Assembly: GCF_019746015.1 (NCBI RefSeq)
Contig: NZ_JAIESM010000035.1
Coordinates: forward strand, 62,001 to 126,000
From: Sphingomonas sp.
GTDB taxonomy: Bacteria > Pseudomonadota > Alphaproteobacteria > Sphingomonadales > Sphingomonadaceae
Reading direction: 5' to 3'
DNA length: 64,000 bases
Positions within the stretch are counted from its first letter, which is position 1; each line of letters opens with the position of its first letter. A model generated the notes under the pieces. The model made no database searches. It saw only the letters and a program-made list of their open reading frames with translations, and was not told where the DNA came from. This document shows, in pieces, positions 35,801 to 45,502 of this stretch. Both the position numbers and the translations under genes were made by a program.

Positions 35801-36964
35801 ATGACGTCGCATCGCACCGTAGCGCTCATCGTCGCGGCCGGCACCGGCACCCGGCTGGGCGGCACGATCCCCAAGCAATATGCCCCACTCGCCGGCCGGC
35901 CGATGATTGCGCACAGCCTGGAGGCACTTCGCCGCCACCCCGGCATCGACGACGTTCTGGTCGCGATCGGGCCGGGTCAGGAAGCAATGCTGGCGGCGGC
36001 CGTCGGCCCTGTGCGCCACATCACCGGCGGCGCGACCCGGCGCGAGTCCGCCCGCGCGGGGCTGGAGGCACTGGCCGCCGAGGGCGTTAGCCGCGTGCTG
36101 ATCCACGATGCCGCCCGCCCCTTCCTGCCGGCGGCGGTGATCGACCGGCTGCTGGCCGCGCTGGAGACGCACCCGGGCGCGATTCCGGCGCTGCCCGTCG
36201 CCGATACGCTGGCGCGCGGCGATGCGGCGCTGGGCGACACGGTGACGCGGGATGGGCTGTGGCGGGTGCAGACGCCGCAGGCCTTCGACTTTGCGGCGAT
36301 ACTGGACGCGCACCGCCGCTGGCCCCACAATGAGGACGCGACCGACGACGCGCAGATGCTGCGCCGGTTCGGCGGCGCGGTGGCACTGACAAAAGGCGAT
36401 CCGATGCTCGACAAGGTTACCTATCCCGCCGATATCGCCGCGGCCGAGGCGCGCCACGCCGCGCAGCTGATCAGCCGCAGCGCAACTGGCTTCGACGTTC
36501 ACCGGCTGGAGGCGGGCGAGGAATTGTGGCTGGGCGGCGTGCTGATCCCGCATGACAAGGGGCTGTCGGGGCATAGCGATGCCGATGTCGCGCTCCACGC
36601 GATTACCGACGCGCTGCTCGGCTGCACCGGAGAGGGTGACATCGGCACCCATTTCCCGCCCAGCGACCCGCAATGGAAGGGGGCGGCCTCCTACAAGTTC
36701 CTGCAGCACGCCGCGGGCCTGATCACCGCGCAGGGCGGCATCATCGATTTCGTCGACCTGACGCTGATCTGCGAGGCGCCCAAGATCGGCCCCCACCGCG
36801 AGGCGATGCGCGCGCGGATTGCCGAACTGCTGAGCCTCAGCCCGCGCCAGGTGAGCATCAAGGCGACCACCACCGAGCGGCTGGGCTTTACCGGGCGGGG
36901 AGAGGGCATTGCCGCGCAAGCCTGTGCCACGGTCCGCCTGCCGCTGGCGGAGCGCTGCGCATGA
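35801..36964 (+). CDS. ispDF: Bifunctional IspD/IspF (MEP pathway)
   Basis: A 387-residue fusion for isoprenoid precursor synthesis. The N-terminal half is 2-C-methyl-D-erythritol 4-phosphate cytidylyltransferase (AAGTGTRLGGTIPKQY at about 12-27, TGGATRRES, DATDDA). The C-terminal half, from about 228, is MECDP synthase (GFDVHRLEAG, GHSDADVALHAITDA and GEGDIG with metal ligands; ATTTERLGFTGRGEGIA at the end). Fusion of IspD and IspF is typical of alphaproteobacteria. Divergent from dusB across 91 bases. Confidence 0.97.
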   Translation: MTSHRTVALIVAAGTGTRLGGTIPKQYAPLAGRPMIAHSLEALRRHPGIDDVLVAIGPGQEAMLAAAVGPVRHITGGATRRESARAGLEALAAEGVSRVLIHDAARPFLPAAVIDRLLAALETHPGAIPALPVADTLARGDAALGDTVTRDGLWRVQTPQAFDFAAILDAHRRWPHNEDATDDAQMLRRFGGAVALTKGDPMLDKVTYPADIAAAEARHAAQLISRSATGFDVHRLEAGEELWLGGVLIPHDKGLSGHSDADVALHAITDALLGCTGEGDIGTHFPPSDPQWKGAASYKFLQHAAGLITAQGGIIDFVDLTLICEAPKIGPHREAMRARIAELLSLSPRQVSIKATTTERLGFTGRGEGIAAQACATVRLPLAERCA

Positions 36965-37515
36965 TGCGCCGGCTCGCCCTGCCCGCCGCGCTGATGCTGG
37001 TGCTGGGCACCGGCGCCAGCACCGCCCAGACCATGGCGATGCAGCTCCCCTGCGTCACCGCGCCGGAGGCGGAAGCCGTGATCACGTCGGTGCTCCCCGA
37101 AACGGTGGACCAGCTGGGCAGCATCTGCGCGGGCGCGCTGCCGGCGGGTGCGGTGCTGCGTCAGCCGCCGGCCGAGCTGATGGCCCGCTATCGCGCCGAT
37201 GCCGATGCCGCCTGGCCGGCCGCGCAAGGGGCGGTCGCGCGGATTGCCGGGCCACAGGCGGGCGCGTTGCTGACCGGTGCGGCGGCGCGGCCGCTGGTTG
37301 GCGGGCTGATCGCCCCCGTCATCGTGCGCGCGGTACAGCCGGCCGATTGCGCGGCCTATGACCGCATCTTCACGCTCGCCCAGCCGCTGCCGCCGCGCAA
37401 TCTTGCCGGTATCCTGGTCGCCGCCTGGACGCTGGCCGACAGCCGGCGCGGTGCCCAGTCCACCCCGGCCAGCACCGCCCGCCCGGGGCTGACCCTGTGC
37501 CCGGTGCGGCCATGA
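36961..37515 (+). CDS. Hypothetical secreted protein
   Basis: A 184-residue protein with a signal peptide (MMRRLALPAALMLVLGTGASTAQ) and no domain I recognise. It contains four cysteines in the mature part (CVTAPEAE, ICAG, DCAAYD, LCPVRP), which could form two disulphides in the periplasm. The start overlaps the ispDF stop and its stop overlaps cinA (ATGA), so it is part of that operon. Confidence 0.72.
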   Translation: MMRRLALPAALMLVLGTGASTAQTMAMQLPCVTAPEAEAVITSVLPETVDQLGSICAGALPAGAVLRQPPAELMARYRADADAAWPAAQGAVARIAGPQAGALLTGAAARPLVGGLIAPVIVRAVQPADCAAYDRIFTLAQPLPPRNLAGILVAAWTLADSRRGAQSTPASTARPGLTLCPVRP

Positions 37516-38042
37516 GCACGCCGGTGGCCGACACGACCCTGCCCGAGCCGCTGCTAACCGCCGCACGCCGCGTGGTGGAGGAAAACCGCGCCGCCGGGCG
37601 ACGGGTGGCGGTCGCGGAAAGCTGCACTGGCGGGCTGGTGTGCGCCGCGATCACCGAGATTGCCGGCTCGTCCGACGTGCTGCACGCCGGTTTCGTCACC
37701 TATTCGAACGACGCCAAGCAGAAGACGCTGAACGTCAGCCCGGACATTCTGGAAACCTTTGGCGCGGTGTCGGTCGCCACCGCCTGGGCCATGGCGCAGG
37801 GCGCGCTGGAGGCGGGCGACGCCGATGTCGCGGTTGCCATTACCGGCATTGCAGGACCAGGCGGCGGGTCGGCCAAGAAGCCCGTTGGCACCGTCGTGTT
37901 CGCGCGGGCGGAGCGCGGCGCAGACCCGGCCGAGGTGATTGCCGATCAGCGCCAGTTCGGCGATCTGGGGCGCGGCGGCATCCGCCTTCAGGCAGCGCTG
38001 GTCGCGCTCGAACTGCTGCTGCCCGGCGGCGGCGCGGCGTAA
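37512..38042 (+). CDS. CinA family nicotinamide-nucleotide amidohydrolase (PncC domain)
   Basis: A 176-residue stand-alone C-terminal CinA domain: VAVAESCTGGLVCAAIT with the catalytic Ser, then FVTYSNDAKQ, FGAVS and AITGIAGPGGGSAKKPVGTV. Such proteins deamidate NMN to NaMN in the pyridine nucleotide cycle. The N-terminal MoCF domain of full CinA is missing, which is normal for PncC. Its 3' end overlaps the convergent START-domain gene by 55 bases. Confidence 0.93.
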   Translation: MSTPVADTTLPEPLLTAARRVVEENRAAGRRVAVAESCTGGLVCAAITEIAGSSDVLHAGFVTYSNDAKQKTLNVSPDILETFGAVSVATAWAMAQGALEAGDADVAVAITGIAGPGGGSAKKPVGTVVFARAERGADPAEVIADQRQFGDLGRGGIRLQAALVALELLLPGGGAA

Positions 38043-38464
38043 AGCGCGGCCGCGCGCGCCTCGAACGCGCCGATCATCTTGCGCAGCGCACGGTCGAACA
38101 CCTGCCCCGCCAGCATTTCGAACACGCGGTTCTTGAACGCGAAATCGACCGAGAAATCAACGAGGCACCCCCCCTGCCCATCGGCCCGGAACGACCAGTC
38201 ATTCTTCAGATATTTGAGCGGCCCGTCGAGATAATCGACATGGATCGCGCCCGGCCGCTGCTTCGTCACGCGCGAGGTGAAGGTCTCGCGCAGACCCTTG
38301 AAGCCCACGATCATGTCCGCCACCATCAGCGTCTCGCTGTCGGAGCGGACCCGGATGGCCGAAACCCAGGGCAGAAACTCCGGATAGCGCGCGACATCGG
38401 CGACCAGCTGATACATCTGCTCCGGCGCATAGGGCAGCGCCCGGGTCTCGCTGTGCTTGGGCAT
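37988..38464 (-). CDS. START-like coenzyme Q-binding protein (COQ10/RatA family)
   Basis: A 158-residue polyketide cyclase/START fold protein beginning MPKHSETRALPYAPEQMYQLV with the family segment YPEFLPWVSAIRV and a DFAFKNRVFEMLAG helix. In alphaproteobacteria this family is linked to ubiquinone function; the RatA 'toxin' name is inherited from E. coli. The C-terminal PPGSSSSSATSAA tail is encoded across the overlap with the end of cinA on the other strand. Confidence 0.88.
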   Translation of the reverse strand: MPKHSETRALPYAPEQMYQLVADVARYPEFLPWVSAIRVRSDSETLMVADMIVGFKGLRETFTSRVTKQRPGAIHVDYLDGPLKYLKNDWSFRADGQGGCLVDFSVDFAFKNRVFEMLAGQVFDRALRKMIGAFEARAAALYAAPPPGSSSSSATSAA

Positions 38465-38465
38465 C

Positions 38466-39386
38466 TCAGCGCGGCGTCAGCTGGGCCTGGCGCGCGGCGC
38501 GAAGCTTCTCAAAATCATCCCCCGCATGATAGCTGGACCGGGTGAGCGGCGAGCTGGCCACCAGCAGAAAGCCCTTGGCCCGCGCGATCTGGGCATAGGC
38601 GTTGAAGCCCTGTGGCGGCACGAACTCGGCGACGGCCGCATGGCGCGGCGTCGGCTGCAGATATTGCCCCATCGTCAGGAAATCGATGTCGGCGCTGCGC
38701 ATGTCGTCCATCACCTGGTGCACTTCCAGCCGTTCCTCGCCCAGCCCCAGCATGATGCCGGATTTGGTGAAGATCGACGGATCGCGCTTCTTCACGCTCT
38801 CCAGCAGGCGCAGCGACGCATAATAGCGCGCACCCGGGCGGATGGTGGGATAAAGCCGGGGCACGGTTTCCAGATTGTGGTTATAGACATCGGGCCGCGC
38901 CTCCACGATCGCGGCGACCGCGCGCTCATGCTTGTTGCGGAAATCGGGCGTCAGGATTTCGATGGTGGTGGCGGGCGTGGTCCGCCGCAGCGCCTCGATC
39001 ACCTTCACGAACTGGCTGGCGCCACCATCGGGCAGATCGTCGCGGTCGACCGAGGTGATGACGATATGGGTCAGGCCCAGCTCGGCGGCGGCATCGGCCA
39101 CATGCTGCGGCTCCAGCGGGTCCACCGCGCGCGGCATCCCCGTCTTCACGTTGCAGAAGGCGCAGGCGCGGGTGCACACATCGCCCAGAATCATCACCGT
39201 CGCGTGCTTCTTGGTCCAGCATTCGCCGATGTTCGGGCAGGCCGCCTCCTCGCACACCGTGGCCAGGTTCAGCCGGCGCATCAACGCCTTGGTTTCGGCA
39301 AAGCCGGTGCTGGTCGGGGCCTTTACGCGGATCCAGTCGGGCTTGCGCACGCGCGGGGCGCGGGCGAGCGGGGTCATCTCGGTCAT
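38466..39386 (-). CDS. lipA: Lipoyl synthase
   Basis: Radical-SAM enzyme that inserts two sulphurs into octanoyl-protein to make lipoyl groups. The 306-residue protein has the auxiliary cluster motif [12 protein letters not shown] and the radical-SAM motif CTRACAFC, ending with the conserved [10 protein letters not shown]. Start ATG 39386 or 39377; longer upstream starts are not supported. It sits one base from the START-domain gene and is probably co-transcribed with it. Confidence 0.96.
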   Translation of the reverse strand: MTEMTPLARAPRVRKPDWIRVKAPTSTGFAETKALMRRLNLATVCEEAACPNIGECWTKKHATVMILGDVCTRACAFCNVKTGMPRAVDPLEPQHVADAAAELGLTHIVITSVDRDDLPDGGASQFVKVIEALRRTTPATTIEILTPDFRNKHERAVAAIVEARPDVYNHNLETVPRLYPTIRPGARYYASLRLLESVKKRDPSIFTKSGIMLGLGEERLEVHQVMDDMRSADIDFLTMGQYLQPTPRHAAVAEFVPPQGFNAYAQIARAKGFLLVASSPLTRSSYHAGDDFEKLRAARQAQLTPR

Positions 39387-39465
39387 GTCCCGCAGATAGC
39401 CCCGCGCCGGGGCGCCCGCAACCACGCTTGCACAGGCCCCGGCCACGCTCTACCCAGCGGGCGTG

Positions 39466-40449
39466 ATGACCGCGTCCGACCATCGCCCCGCCTCGCTGAT
39501 CCCCGGCCGCGCCGTGTTTCCGCACCGCCACCTGACCGGCATTGCCGGGCTGCAGCCGCACGAAATCACCTTTCTGCTCGACGAGGCGGAACAGTGGATC
39601 GAGGCCAATCGCGCCCGCCGCAAGAGCGACCGGCTGGCCGGCCTCACCGTGATCAACGCCTTTTTCGAGAACAGCACGCGCACCCTGCTGTCGTTCGAGA
39701 TTGCCGGCAAGCGGCTGGGCGCCGATGTCGTCAACATGCACGCCGCGCAATCGAGCGTGAAAAAGGGCGAGACGCTGATCGACACCGCGATGACGCTGAA
39801 CGCGATGCGCGCCGATGCCCTTGTCATCCGCCACCAGAGTTCGGGCGCGGTGCAGCTGATCGCCGGCAAGGTGGACTGCCCGGTGCTCAACGCCGGTGAC
39901 GGGCGGCACGAACACCCCACTCAGGCGCTGCTCGACGCGCTCACCATCCGCAGACGGCGTGGTAGCATTGCCGGGCAACGCGTTGTGATCTGTGGCGATC
40001 TGCTGCACAGCCGGGTTGCGCGCTCGAACATCCTGGCGCTGACCGCGCTGGCGGCTGAGGTGCGTGTGGTGGCCCCGTCGACGCTGATGCCCGCCGCCGT
40101 CGAATCGATGGGGGTCGCCGCCTTCACCGATTTCGATGCCGCGCTGGATGGCGCCGATGTGGTGATGATGCTGCGGCTGCAGAATGAGCGGATGGACGGC
40201 GCCTTCATCCCATCCACCCGCGAATTCCATGCCCGCTATGGCCTGACCGTCGAGCGGCTGAAGCGCGCGCGGCCCGATGCGCTGATCATGCATCCCGGCC
40301 CGATGAACCGGGGCGTGGAAATAACCTCGGCAGTGGCCGATCATGAACGGTCGGCAATCACCGAGCAGGTCGAAATGGGCGTGGCGGTGCGCATGGCCTG
40401 TCTGGACGTGCTGACGCGCGCCGAACGCGGGGTGCCGGGATGGGCCTGA
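39466..40449 (+). CDS. pyrB: Aspartate carbamoyltransferase catalytic chain
   Basis: Condenses carbamoyl phosphate with aspartate in pyrimidine synthesis. The 327-residue protein shows [13 protein letters not shown] (carbamoyl-phosphate site), [21 protein letters not shown] and [11 protein letters not shown]. It is followed with a 10-base overlap by a dihydroorotase-like gene, the PyrB-PyrC' arrangement. ATG at 39466; a GTG three bases earlier is also possible. Confidence 0.96.
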   Translation: MTASDHRPASLIPGRAVFPHRHLTGIAGLQPHEITFLLDEAEQWIEANRARRKSDRLAGLTVINAFFENSTRTLLSFEIAGKRLGADVVNMHAAQSSVKKGETLIDTAMTLNAMRADALVIRHQSSGAVQLIAGKVDCPVLNAGDGRHEHPTQALLDALTIRRRRGSIAGQRVVICGDLLHSRVARSNILALTALAAEVRVVAPSTLMPAAVESMGVAAFTDFDAALDGADVVMMLRLQNERMDGAFIPSTREFHARYGLTVERLKRARPDALIMHPGPMNRGVEITSAVADHERSAITEQVEMGVAVRMACLDVLTRAERGVPGWA

Positions 40450-41660
40450 CCGCCTTCATCAACGCCCGGCTGGTGACGGCGGGCGGCGTCTCGCCCGGCA
40501 CGCTGCTGGTGGCGGGGGATGCGATTGCGGCACTCGGCGCGGTCGACGTGCCGGCGGAGGCCGAGGTTCATGATCTGAACGGGCTGATGCTGGCGCCGGC
40601 GATCGTCGATCTGGGCGTGTTCGCGGCCGATGTGGCGGCGTGCCATGCCGGCGGCATCGTGCGGATCGGGCTGATGCCAGACCAGTCCCCCGTGCTCGAC
40701 GAGCCCGGCATCGTGCAGCGTGCCGCCCTTATCGGCCGGCCGGACCTGTGGATTCACCCGATTGCCGCCGCCACCCGGGGCCTCGCTGGCCGCGAACTGG
40801 CCGAAATGGCGATCAACCGGGGCGCCGGCGCGCGCGCAGTGGGCACTGGGCGTGGCTGGATTGCCGATAGCGGCGTGATGCGCCGGGCGCTGCTCTATGC
40901 GCATGATCTGGGTCTCGCCATGATTGCCCATGCTGAGGATGGCGGGCTCGCCGCCGGTGCGGTTGCCACGCAGGGCGAAACCGCGACCCGGCTGGGCCTG
41001 GCCGCCGCCCCTGCCCTGGCCGAGGCGCTGGCAGTGGCGCGCGACCTGATGCTGGCCGAGGAAACCGGCGCGCGGCTGCATTTCCGCCAGCTGACCACGG
41101 CGGCAGCGTTCGATCTGGTACGCGCGGCGAAGCGGCGGGGTGTGGCGGTTAGCTGCGGGATTACGCCTGCGCATCTGTTGCTGTCGGACATAGCGATGGC
41201 CGATTTCCGCACCTTCACCCACCTCTCGCCCCCCTTGCGGAGCGAGGCGGACCGGCAGGCAGCGCTTGCAGCGCTTGCCGATGGCACGATCGACCTGATC
41301 TGTTCGGGGCACGACCCGCGCGGGCCGGAGGAAAAGCGCCTGCCCTTTGCCGATTCAAGCCCCGGCGCGGCGGGCGCCGAAAGCCTGCTCGCGCTGGCGC
41401 TGGGGCTGGTGCGTGATGAGCGCATCACCCTGCCCCGCCTGTTTTCGCTGCTGGCGGCGGCACCGGCGCAAGTGCTGGGCGTGGAGACGGGCCGGCTGGA
41501 GCCAGGGCTGCCCGCCGATCTGCTGGTGTTCGATGATCAGGCACCGTGGCAGATCAGCGCCGATCGCTATGCCGGCCGCGCCGGCAACACGCCGTTTGAC
41601 GGGTTGCCGGTGCAGGGCCAGGTGCGCCAGCTCTACAAGGGCGGGCGCCGGTTGGTCTGA
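40440..41660 (+). CDS. Dihydroorotase-like protein lacking metal ligands (PyrC'/PyrX type)
   Basis: A 406-residue amidohydrolase-fold protein in the dihydroorotase family by length, order of motifs and its position after pyrB. The metal-binding HxH is absent: where DxHxH is expected the sequence reads D57-L-G-V-F61. Further ligand sites are changed (FRQLTT, ITPAHLL, and [10 protein letters not shown] at about 290 in place of DHAPH). It is therefore probably not a catalyst but a structural partner of PyrB, as known for the inactive PyrC' of Pseudomonas. A working dihydroorotase must be encoded elsewhere. Confidence 0.86.
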   Translation: MGLTAFINARLVTAGGVSPGTLLVAGDAIAALGAVDVPAEAEVHDLNGLMLAPAIVDLGVFAADVAACHAGGIVRIGLMPDQSPVLDEPGIVQRAALIGRPDLWIHPIAAATRGLAGRELAEMAINRGAGARAVGTGRGWIADSGVMRRALLYAHDLGLAMIAHAEDGGLAAGAVATQGETATRLGLAAAPALAEALAVARDLMLAEETGARLHFRQLTTAAAFDLVRAAKRRGVAVSCGITPAHLLLSDIAMADFRTFTHLSPPLRSEADRQAALAALADGTIDLICSGHDPRGPEEKRLPFADSSPGAAGAESLLALALGLVRDERITLPRLFSLLAAAPAQVLGVETGRLEPGLPADLLVFDDQAPWQISADRYAGRAGNTPFDGLPVQGQVRQLYKGGRRLV

Positions 41661-41667
41661 TTGTGGC

Positions 41668-43017
41668 TCAGCGCGACGCGAGCTGACGCACTGCCGTCGG
41701 CTTCACCCAGCTGGCCACCTGATCGCCCGCGCCCTGGCGCACGAAGCAGGTGCCACCCGCCGCGCGATACCCCTGGCACATCGCGACTGCATCATTGCGA
41801 GCATAGCCGCCCACCGACAGGCGGTAGAACTGGCCAGCGGCCGTCTTCACCGCCATGCCCGAGGGCTGCTGACCCACAAAACCGGCATAGCGGCGCACCG
41901 CGCGCGCCCAGCCGTCGCGCGCGACGGCGGCGTTTTCAAAGGCGCCCAGCTGCACATAGAAATTGCCCTTGGCGACTACCGGCTTGGTGGCAACCGGGGC
42001 CACCGGCGCAACCGTTGCGGCCACTTCCACCGGCTTCACCACCGGCTTGGCCACCTTGGCGACGCGCACCGGGCGAACCCGCTCGGCCTGCACGGGCAGC
42101 GGCTGCACCACTTCCTTGCGCTCGGCAAATACGATGGTCGGGCGTGGCGCTTCGACAGGTGCTGCGACCTCGGCCACCTCGGCTGCCGGCTGCGGCGCTG
42201 CTTCAACAGCAGGGGCAGGGGCAGGAGCCGGTTCGGCCGCCGCCACCACCGGCGTGGCCGGTGCGGGGCGAGCCAGCGCCAGCGAGACCGGCTGGCCCGG
42301 GTCCATCACCGGCGTCACGCCCAGCAGATAGGAAACCTGGTCCGCCGCACCCGTGGGGCGGGCGAACTTGGCCCATTCGATCATGCGCGCATCGACTTCG
42401 TTCGGCGCCACGTCGAGCTCGGCCATCGCGCGCGCTTCGGCCCAGCGGCCCGACAGCGCCAGTGCCAGCGCCAGATTCTGCCGGGTCTTGGCATCCGCGC
42501 CGGGGCTGCGGGCGGCAACCGCCAGCTGCTCGACCGCGACCGCCGGGTCGCCGGCCAGCGCGGTTGCCAGCGCACGGTCGGCCACCGGAATGGTTTCGGC
42601 GTTGCTTTCCAGCGTCTGGCGCGCGCCGACCCAGTCGCCGGTTGCGATCTGCGCCAGCGCATAGCTGAGCGCCGAGCGGCCATCATTGGGCATCAGCGTC
42701 AGCGCATCGCCAAAGGCATCGCGGGCAGAAGCGAAGCGGCCCGACTGAAGATAGGCATGGCCCAACAGCGCGCGATAGGTGCCATTGTCCGGCGCCCCCG
42801 CCACGGCCCGCTCCGCATAGCGCACGGCCTTGCCAAAGGCGCGGTCGCCGATCGCCTTGCGCGCGGCTTCCGCATCGGCCGCGGCCTGCTTGGCAAGCTT
42901 GGTCGCGCTCGGCGCGCCGGCAACCGCGGCACCTCCCTGCGTCAACACGGCGCTTACGCCGCCGGTGCACAGCACCAGCGCAGATACGCCCAGCATCATC
43001 ATCGCCCGGTTCTTCAT
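41668..43017 (-). CDS. TPR protein with C-terminal SPOR domain
   Basis: A 449-residue exported protein. It has a signal peptide (MKNRAMMMLGVSALVLCTGGVSA), TPR-like helical repeats (about 40-215), a long Ala/Pro/Val-rich linker (about 240-360) and a SPOR domain (NFYVQLGAFENAAVA, about 366-440) that should bind septal peptidoglycan. Start ATG 43017, with a G-rich SD. It is third in an operon after the ParA and ribbon-helix-helix genes, which suggests a cell-cycle or division-site role. Confidence 0.82.
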   Translation of the reverse strand: MKNRAMMMLGVSALVLCTGGVSAVLTQGGAAVAGAPSATKLAKQAAADAEAARKAIGDRAFGKAVRYAERAVAGAPDNGTYRALLGHAYLQSGRFASARDAFGDALTLMPNDGRSALSYALAQIATGDWVGARQTLESNAETIPVADRALATALAGDPAVAVEQLAVAARSPGADAKTRQNLALALALSGRWAEARAMAELDVAPNEVDARMIEWAKFARPTGAADQVSYLLGVTPVMDPGQPVSLALARPAPATPVVAAAEPAPAPAPAVEAAPQPAAEVAEVAAPVEAPRPTIVFAERKEVVQPLPVQAERVRPVRVAKVAKPVVKPVEVAATVAPVAPVATKPVVAKGNFYVQLGAFENAAVARDGWARAVRRYAGFVGQQPSGMAVKTAAGQFYRLSVGGYARNDAVAMCQGYRAAGGTCFVRQGAGDQVASWVKPTAVRQLASR

Positions 43018-43021
43018 TGGA

Positions 43022-43588
43022 TCATTCCCCCTTGCCTTGATCCGTGGCCTGAACGGTGCCGGCCCCGGCCGACATGTGCCCCAACATCTGGTCAACCTGC
43101 GGCAGCGTCGCGAGATAGGCGTCGAGCGCCTGCGTCACGATCTGCTGCGCCGAACGGCGGCCGATCGCGCTCGCCACCCGCAGCCGCAGATGACGATCGG
43201 CGTCGAGCCGCAGCGTGAACGCCGCCTTCGCCTTGGGCAGGCGTGCCACCACGGGCACCGCCACCTCAACTTCGGCCGCCGGCGCTTCAACCTCAGCCAC
43301 CGGCTCGGAGACCGGCCGGGCGACAGGCGCCTCGAATTCCTCGCGCAGCACTTCGCGCTGGCGCAGCACCGGCGGCACACCGGGCGGCGGCGGCGCAATG
43401 CTGGCCACCACCGGCACCGGCGCCACCGCCGGGCCAGCATGGCCCATGTCGTTCCAGCCCAGATCGTCGAGCGCGCCCGCGTCTGCTGCGCCGAATGCCT
43501 GCGGCCGCATCGCCGGGCGTGCCTGCCCCTTGCGCGCCAGCAGCCCCGAAGAGAGCGATGCGAAGGACTTGGCCTGACCGTTGATCAT
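43022..43588 (-). CDS. Ribbon-helix-helix-like protein paired with ParA
   Basis: A 188-residue protein. The N-terminal 120 residues are low complexity (Pro/Ala/Glu/Val); the C-terminal part (AAFTLRLDADRHLRLRVASAIGRRSAQQIVTQ, given by position about 125-165) looks like a ribbon-helix-helix DNA-binding fold. Start ATG 43588 follows a GGGGAGGGGGG run. It lies between parA and the SPOR gene with 14- and 4-base gaps. By position it could be a ParB-like partner or a regulator of ParA; this is inference. Confidence 0.65.
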   Translation of the reverse strand: MINGQAKSFASLSSGLLARKGQARPAMRPQAFGAADAGALDDLGWNDMGHAGPAVAPVPVVASIAPPPPGVPPVLRQREVLREEFEAPVARPVSEPVAEVEAPAAEVEVAVPVVARLPKAKAAFTLRLDADRHLRLRVASAIGRRSAQQIVTQALDAYLATLPQVDQMLGHMSAGAGTVQATDQGKGE

Positions 43589-43602
43589 CCCCCCCTCCCC
43601 GC

Positions 43603-44316
43603 TCAACTCACGACACGTCGGCCAAAGCCGGCCGACTGTCGGTTGGGAACCATCCCACCCGGCTGGGCAGGCGCGCTGAACACGGTGCGGCGGAAATTCT
43701 TTTCCAGCCGGTCAGAGATATAGGCCCACAGCGCCGCCACTTCCTGGGCAGACTTGCCGTTGGGATCGACCTCCATCACCGTGCGCCCGTCGATCATCGA
43801 GGCAGCAAAATCGGTGCGGTGGTGGATGGTGACCGGCGCCACCGTGCCATGCTGCGACAGCGCGACCGCGGCTTCGGAGGTGATCCGCGCCTTGGGCGTC
43901 GCTGCATTCACCACGAAGATCAGCGGCTTGCCGGCGCGGTCGCACAGATCGACCGTTGCCCCCACCGCGCGCAGATCGTGCGGGCTGGGCCGCGTGGGGA
44001 TGACGATCAGCTCGGCAACCGCAATCACGCTCTGGATCGCCATGGTGATGGCAGGCGGCGTGTCGATAACGGCCAGCTTGAAGCCCTGCTGGCGCAGCAC
44101 TTCCAGATCGGCGGCCAGCCGCGCGACCGTAGTCTGGGCAAAGGCGGGAAATTCGGTAGCGCGCTCGTTCCACCAGTCAGACAGCGAACCCTGGGGGTCG
44201 ATGTCGATCAGCACAACCGGCCCCATGCCGGCCAACTGGGCCTGCACGGCCAGGTGACCCGACAAGGTCGTCTTGCCGGAGCCGCCTTTTTGCGATGCCA
44301 TCGCCAGAACGCGCAT
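43603..44316 (-). CDS. ParA/MinD-family ATPase
   Basis: A 237-residue deviant Walker ATPase: KGGSGKTT at residues 10-17 with the signature Lys10, DIDPQGSLSDWW near 42-53, and VIDTPPAITMA. It resembles small chromosomal ParA proteins that position cargo rather than plasmid ParA with a DNA-binding N-terminus. Start ATG 44316 set by homology of MRVLAMASQKGG; longer in-frame starts lack family similarity. No parB or parS cluster is visible beside it; the next gene is an RHH-like protein. Confidence 0.88.
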   Translation of the reverse strand: MRVLAMASQKGGSGKTTLSGHLAVQAQLAGMGPVVLIDIDPQGSLSDWWNERATEFPAFAQTTVARLAADLEVLRQQGFKLAVIDTPPAITMAIQSVIAVAELIVIPTRPSPHDLRAVGATVDLCDRAGKPLIFVVNAATPKARITSEAAVALSQHGTVAPVTIHHRTDFAASMIDGRTVMEVDPNGKSAQEVAALWAYISDRLEKNFRRTVFSAPAQPGGMVPNRQSAGFGRRVVS

Positions 44317-44419
44317 TCTAACCCCTGAACTTAAACTGTTCCGCATGGGGGATGACACAGCGAGTGATAAGAAGTGGTTAAAACGGCGCGGCCCCAGATC
44401 GGCCATTCGTGCCAATGGT

Positions 44420-44449
44420 TTGCGATTGCCGCAGAAAGAGGCATAATGC
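44420..44449 (+). promoter_or_regulatory. Candidate promoter of the SEL1-SPOR gene
   Basis: TTGCGA at 44420-44425 and TAATGC at 44444-44449 are spaced 18 bases, about 34 bases before the GTG at 44483. The same gap must carry the divergent parA promoter. Confidence 0.4.
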
Positions 44450-44482
44450 ACGCCGCCGGGCAGGCTGCGAGGGAGCGGGTAG

Positions 44483-45502
44483 GTGCTGAAGCCGTTTGGG
44501 ATTGCGTTGCCGTTGCTGCTGGCGCTGTCGGCGACCCCGTCGCTCGCTGATGTAAAGGCTGGCGTCGATGCGTGGCAGCGCGGCGACTATCGGCGCGCGA
44601 TCGAGGAATGGCGCCCGCTCGCGGTGGCAGGCGATGCCGATGCGCAGTTCAATCTGGGCCAGGCCTATAAGCTGGGGCGCGGCGTGCCCGTCGATCCTGC
44701 GCTGGCCGAGCAATGGTTCGGCAAGGCCGCCGCCCAGGGCCACCCCCAGGCCGAAACCAACTATGCGCTGGCCCTGTTCCAGAACGGAAAGCATGCCGAA
44801 GCCGTGCCATGGCTGGAAAAATCGGCCGGGCGCGGCGATCCGCGCGGGCAGCTGGTGCTGGGCACGATGCTGTTCAATGGCGACAGCGTTCAGAAAGACT
44901 GGGTGCGCGCCTATGCATTGATGGTGCGCGCCTCCTCCACCGGCCTCCCCAAGGCGTCGGAAACGCTGGGGCAGATGGACCAGTATATCCCCACCGACGT
45001 GCGCCAGCGCGGGCTGGAACTGGCCCGGCAATATGAGGCGCAGTCACAAAGCCCGCAGCTTTCCTATGAACTGGCCGGCGGCACCACGCCCGGCCCGCGC
45101 GGCACCGAATTGCCACCCAGCACGGCGTCAACCGAGGCGCAGCCGGGCGTGAAGCCGCCGCGCGTGGCCACCACCGCGCCGCCGCCGCCAGTTGCGACGC
45201 GACAGGTGCCGCCGCCTCGCCCCGCACCGGTGGCGACGATCACCCCGGCACCCGCGCCGGCGACGGGCGGCAAATGGCGCGTGCAGCTCGGCGCGTTTGG
45301 CGAGGAAGGCAATGCCCGCCGCCTGTGGGAGCAATTGCGCGGCCGCGTGAGCGCGCTGGGCGCGATGCAGCCCTATCTGGTGCGCTCGGGCGCCCTCACC
45401 CGGCTCCAGGCCGGGCCGCTCGCCAATGCGGCCGCCGCCGCCAAGCTGTGCGGTCAGGTGCGCGCGGCGACGGGCGGCGCCTGCGTGCCGGTCGCGCCCT
45501 AG
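44483..45502 (+). CDS. SEL1/TPR-repeat protein with SPOR domain
   Basis: A 339-residue exported protein with a signal peptide (about 1-22), SEL1-like repeats (AQFNLGQAYKLGRGV, AETNYALALFQNG, GQLVLGTMLFNG; about 50-160), a Pro/Thr/Ala-rich linker and a C-terminal SPOR domain (KWRVQLGAFGEEGNA). The start is GTG 44483 behind GAGGGAGCGGG. It is divergent from the parA operon, whose last gene also carries repeats plus SPOR, making a pair of related architectures around one locus. Confidence 0.85.
   Translation: MLKPFGIALPLLLALSATPSLADVKAGVDAWQRGDYRRAIEEWRPLAVAGDADAQFNLGQAYKLGRGVPVDPALAEQWFGKAAAQGHPQAETNYALALFQNGKHAEAVPWLEKSAGRGDPRGQLVLGTMLFNGDSVQKDWVRAYALMVRASSTGLPKASETLGQMDQYIPTDVRQRGLELARQYEAQSQSPQLSYELAGGTTPGPRGTELPPSTASTEAQPGVKPPRVATTAPPPPVATRQVPPPRPAPVATITPAPAPATGGKWRVQLGAFGEEGNARRLWEQLRGRVSALGAMQPYLVRSGALTRLQAGPLANAAAAAKLCGQVRAATGGACVPVAP

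Noticed and set aside
37988..38464. RatA-type toxin
   Set aside because: The START/COQ10 family in alphaproteobacteria is better explained as a ubiquinone-related protein; no RatB-like antitoxin gene is adjacent.
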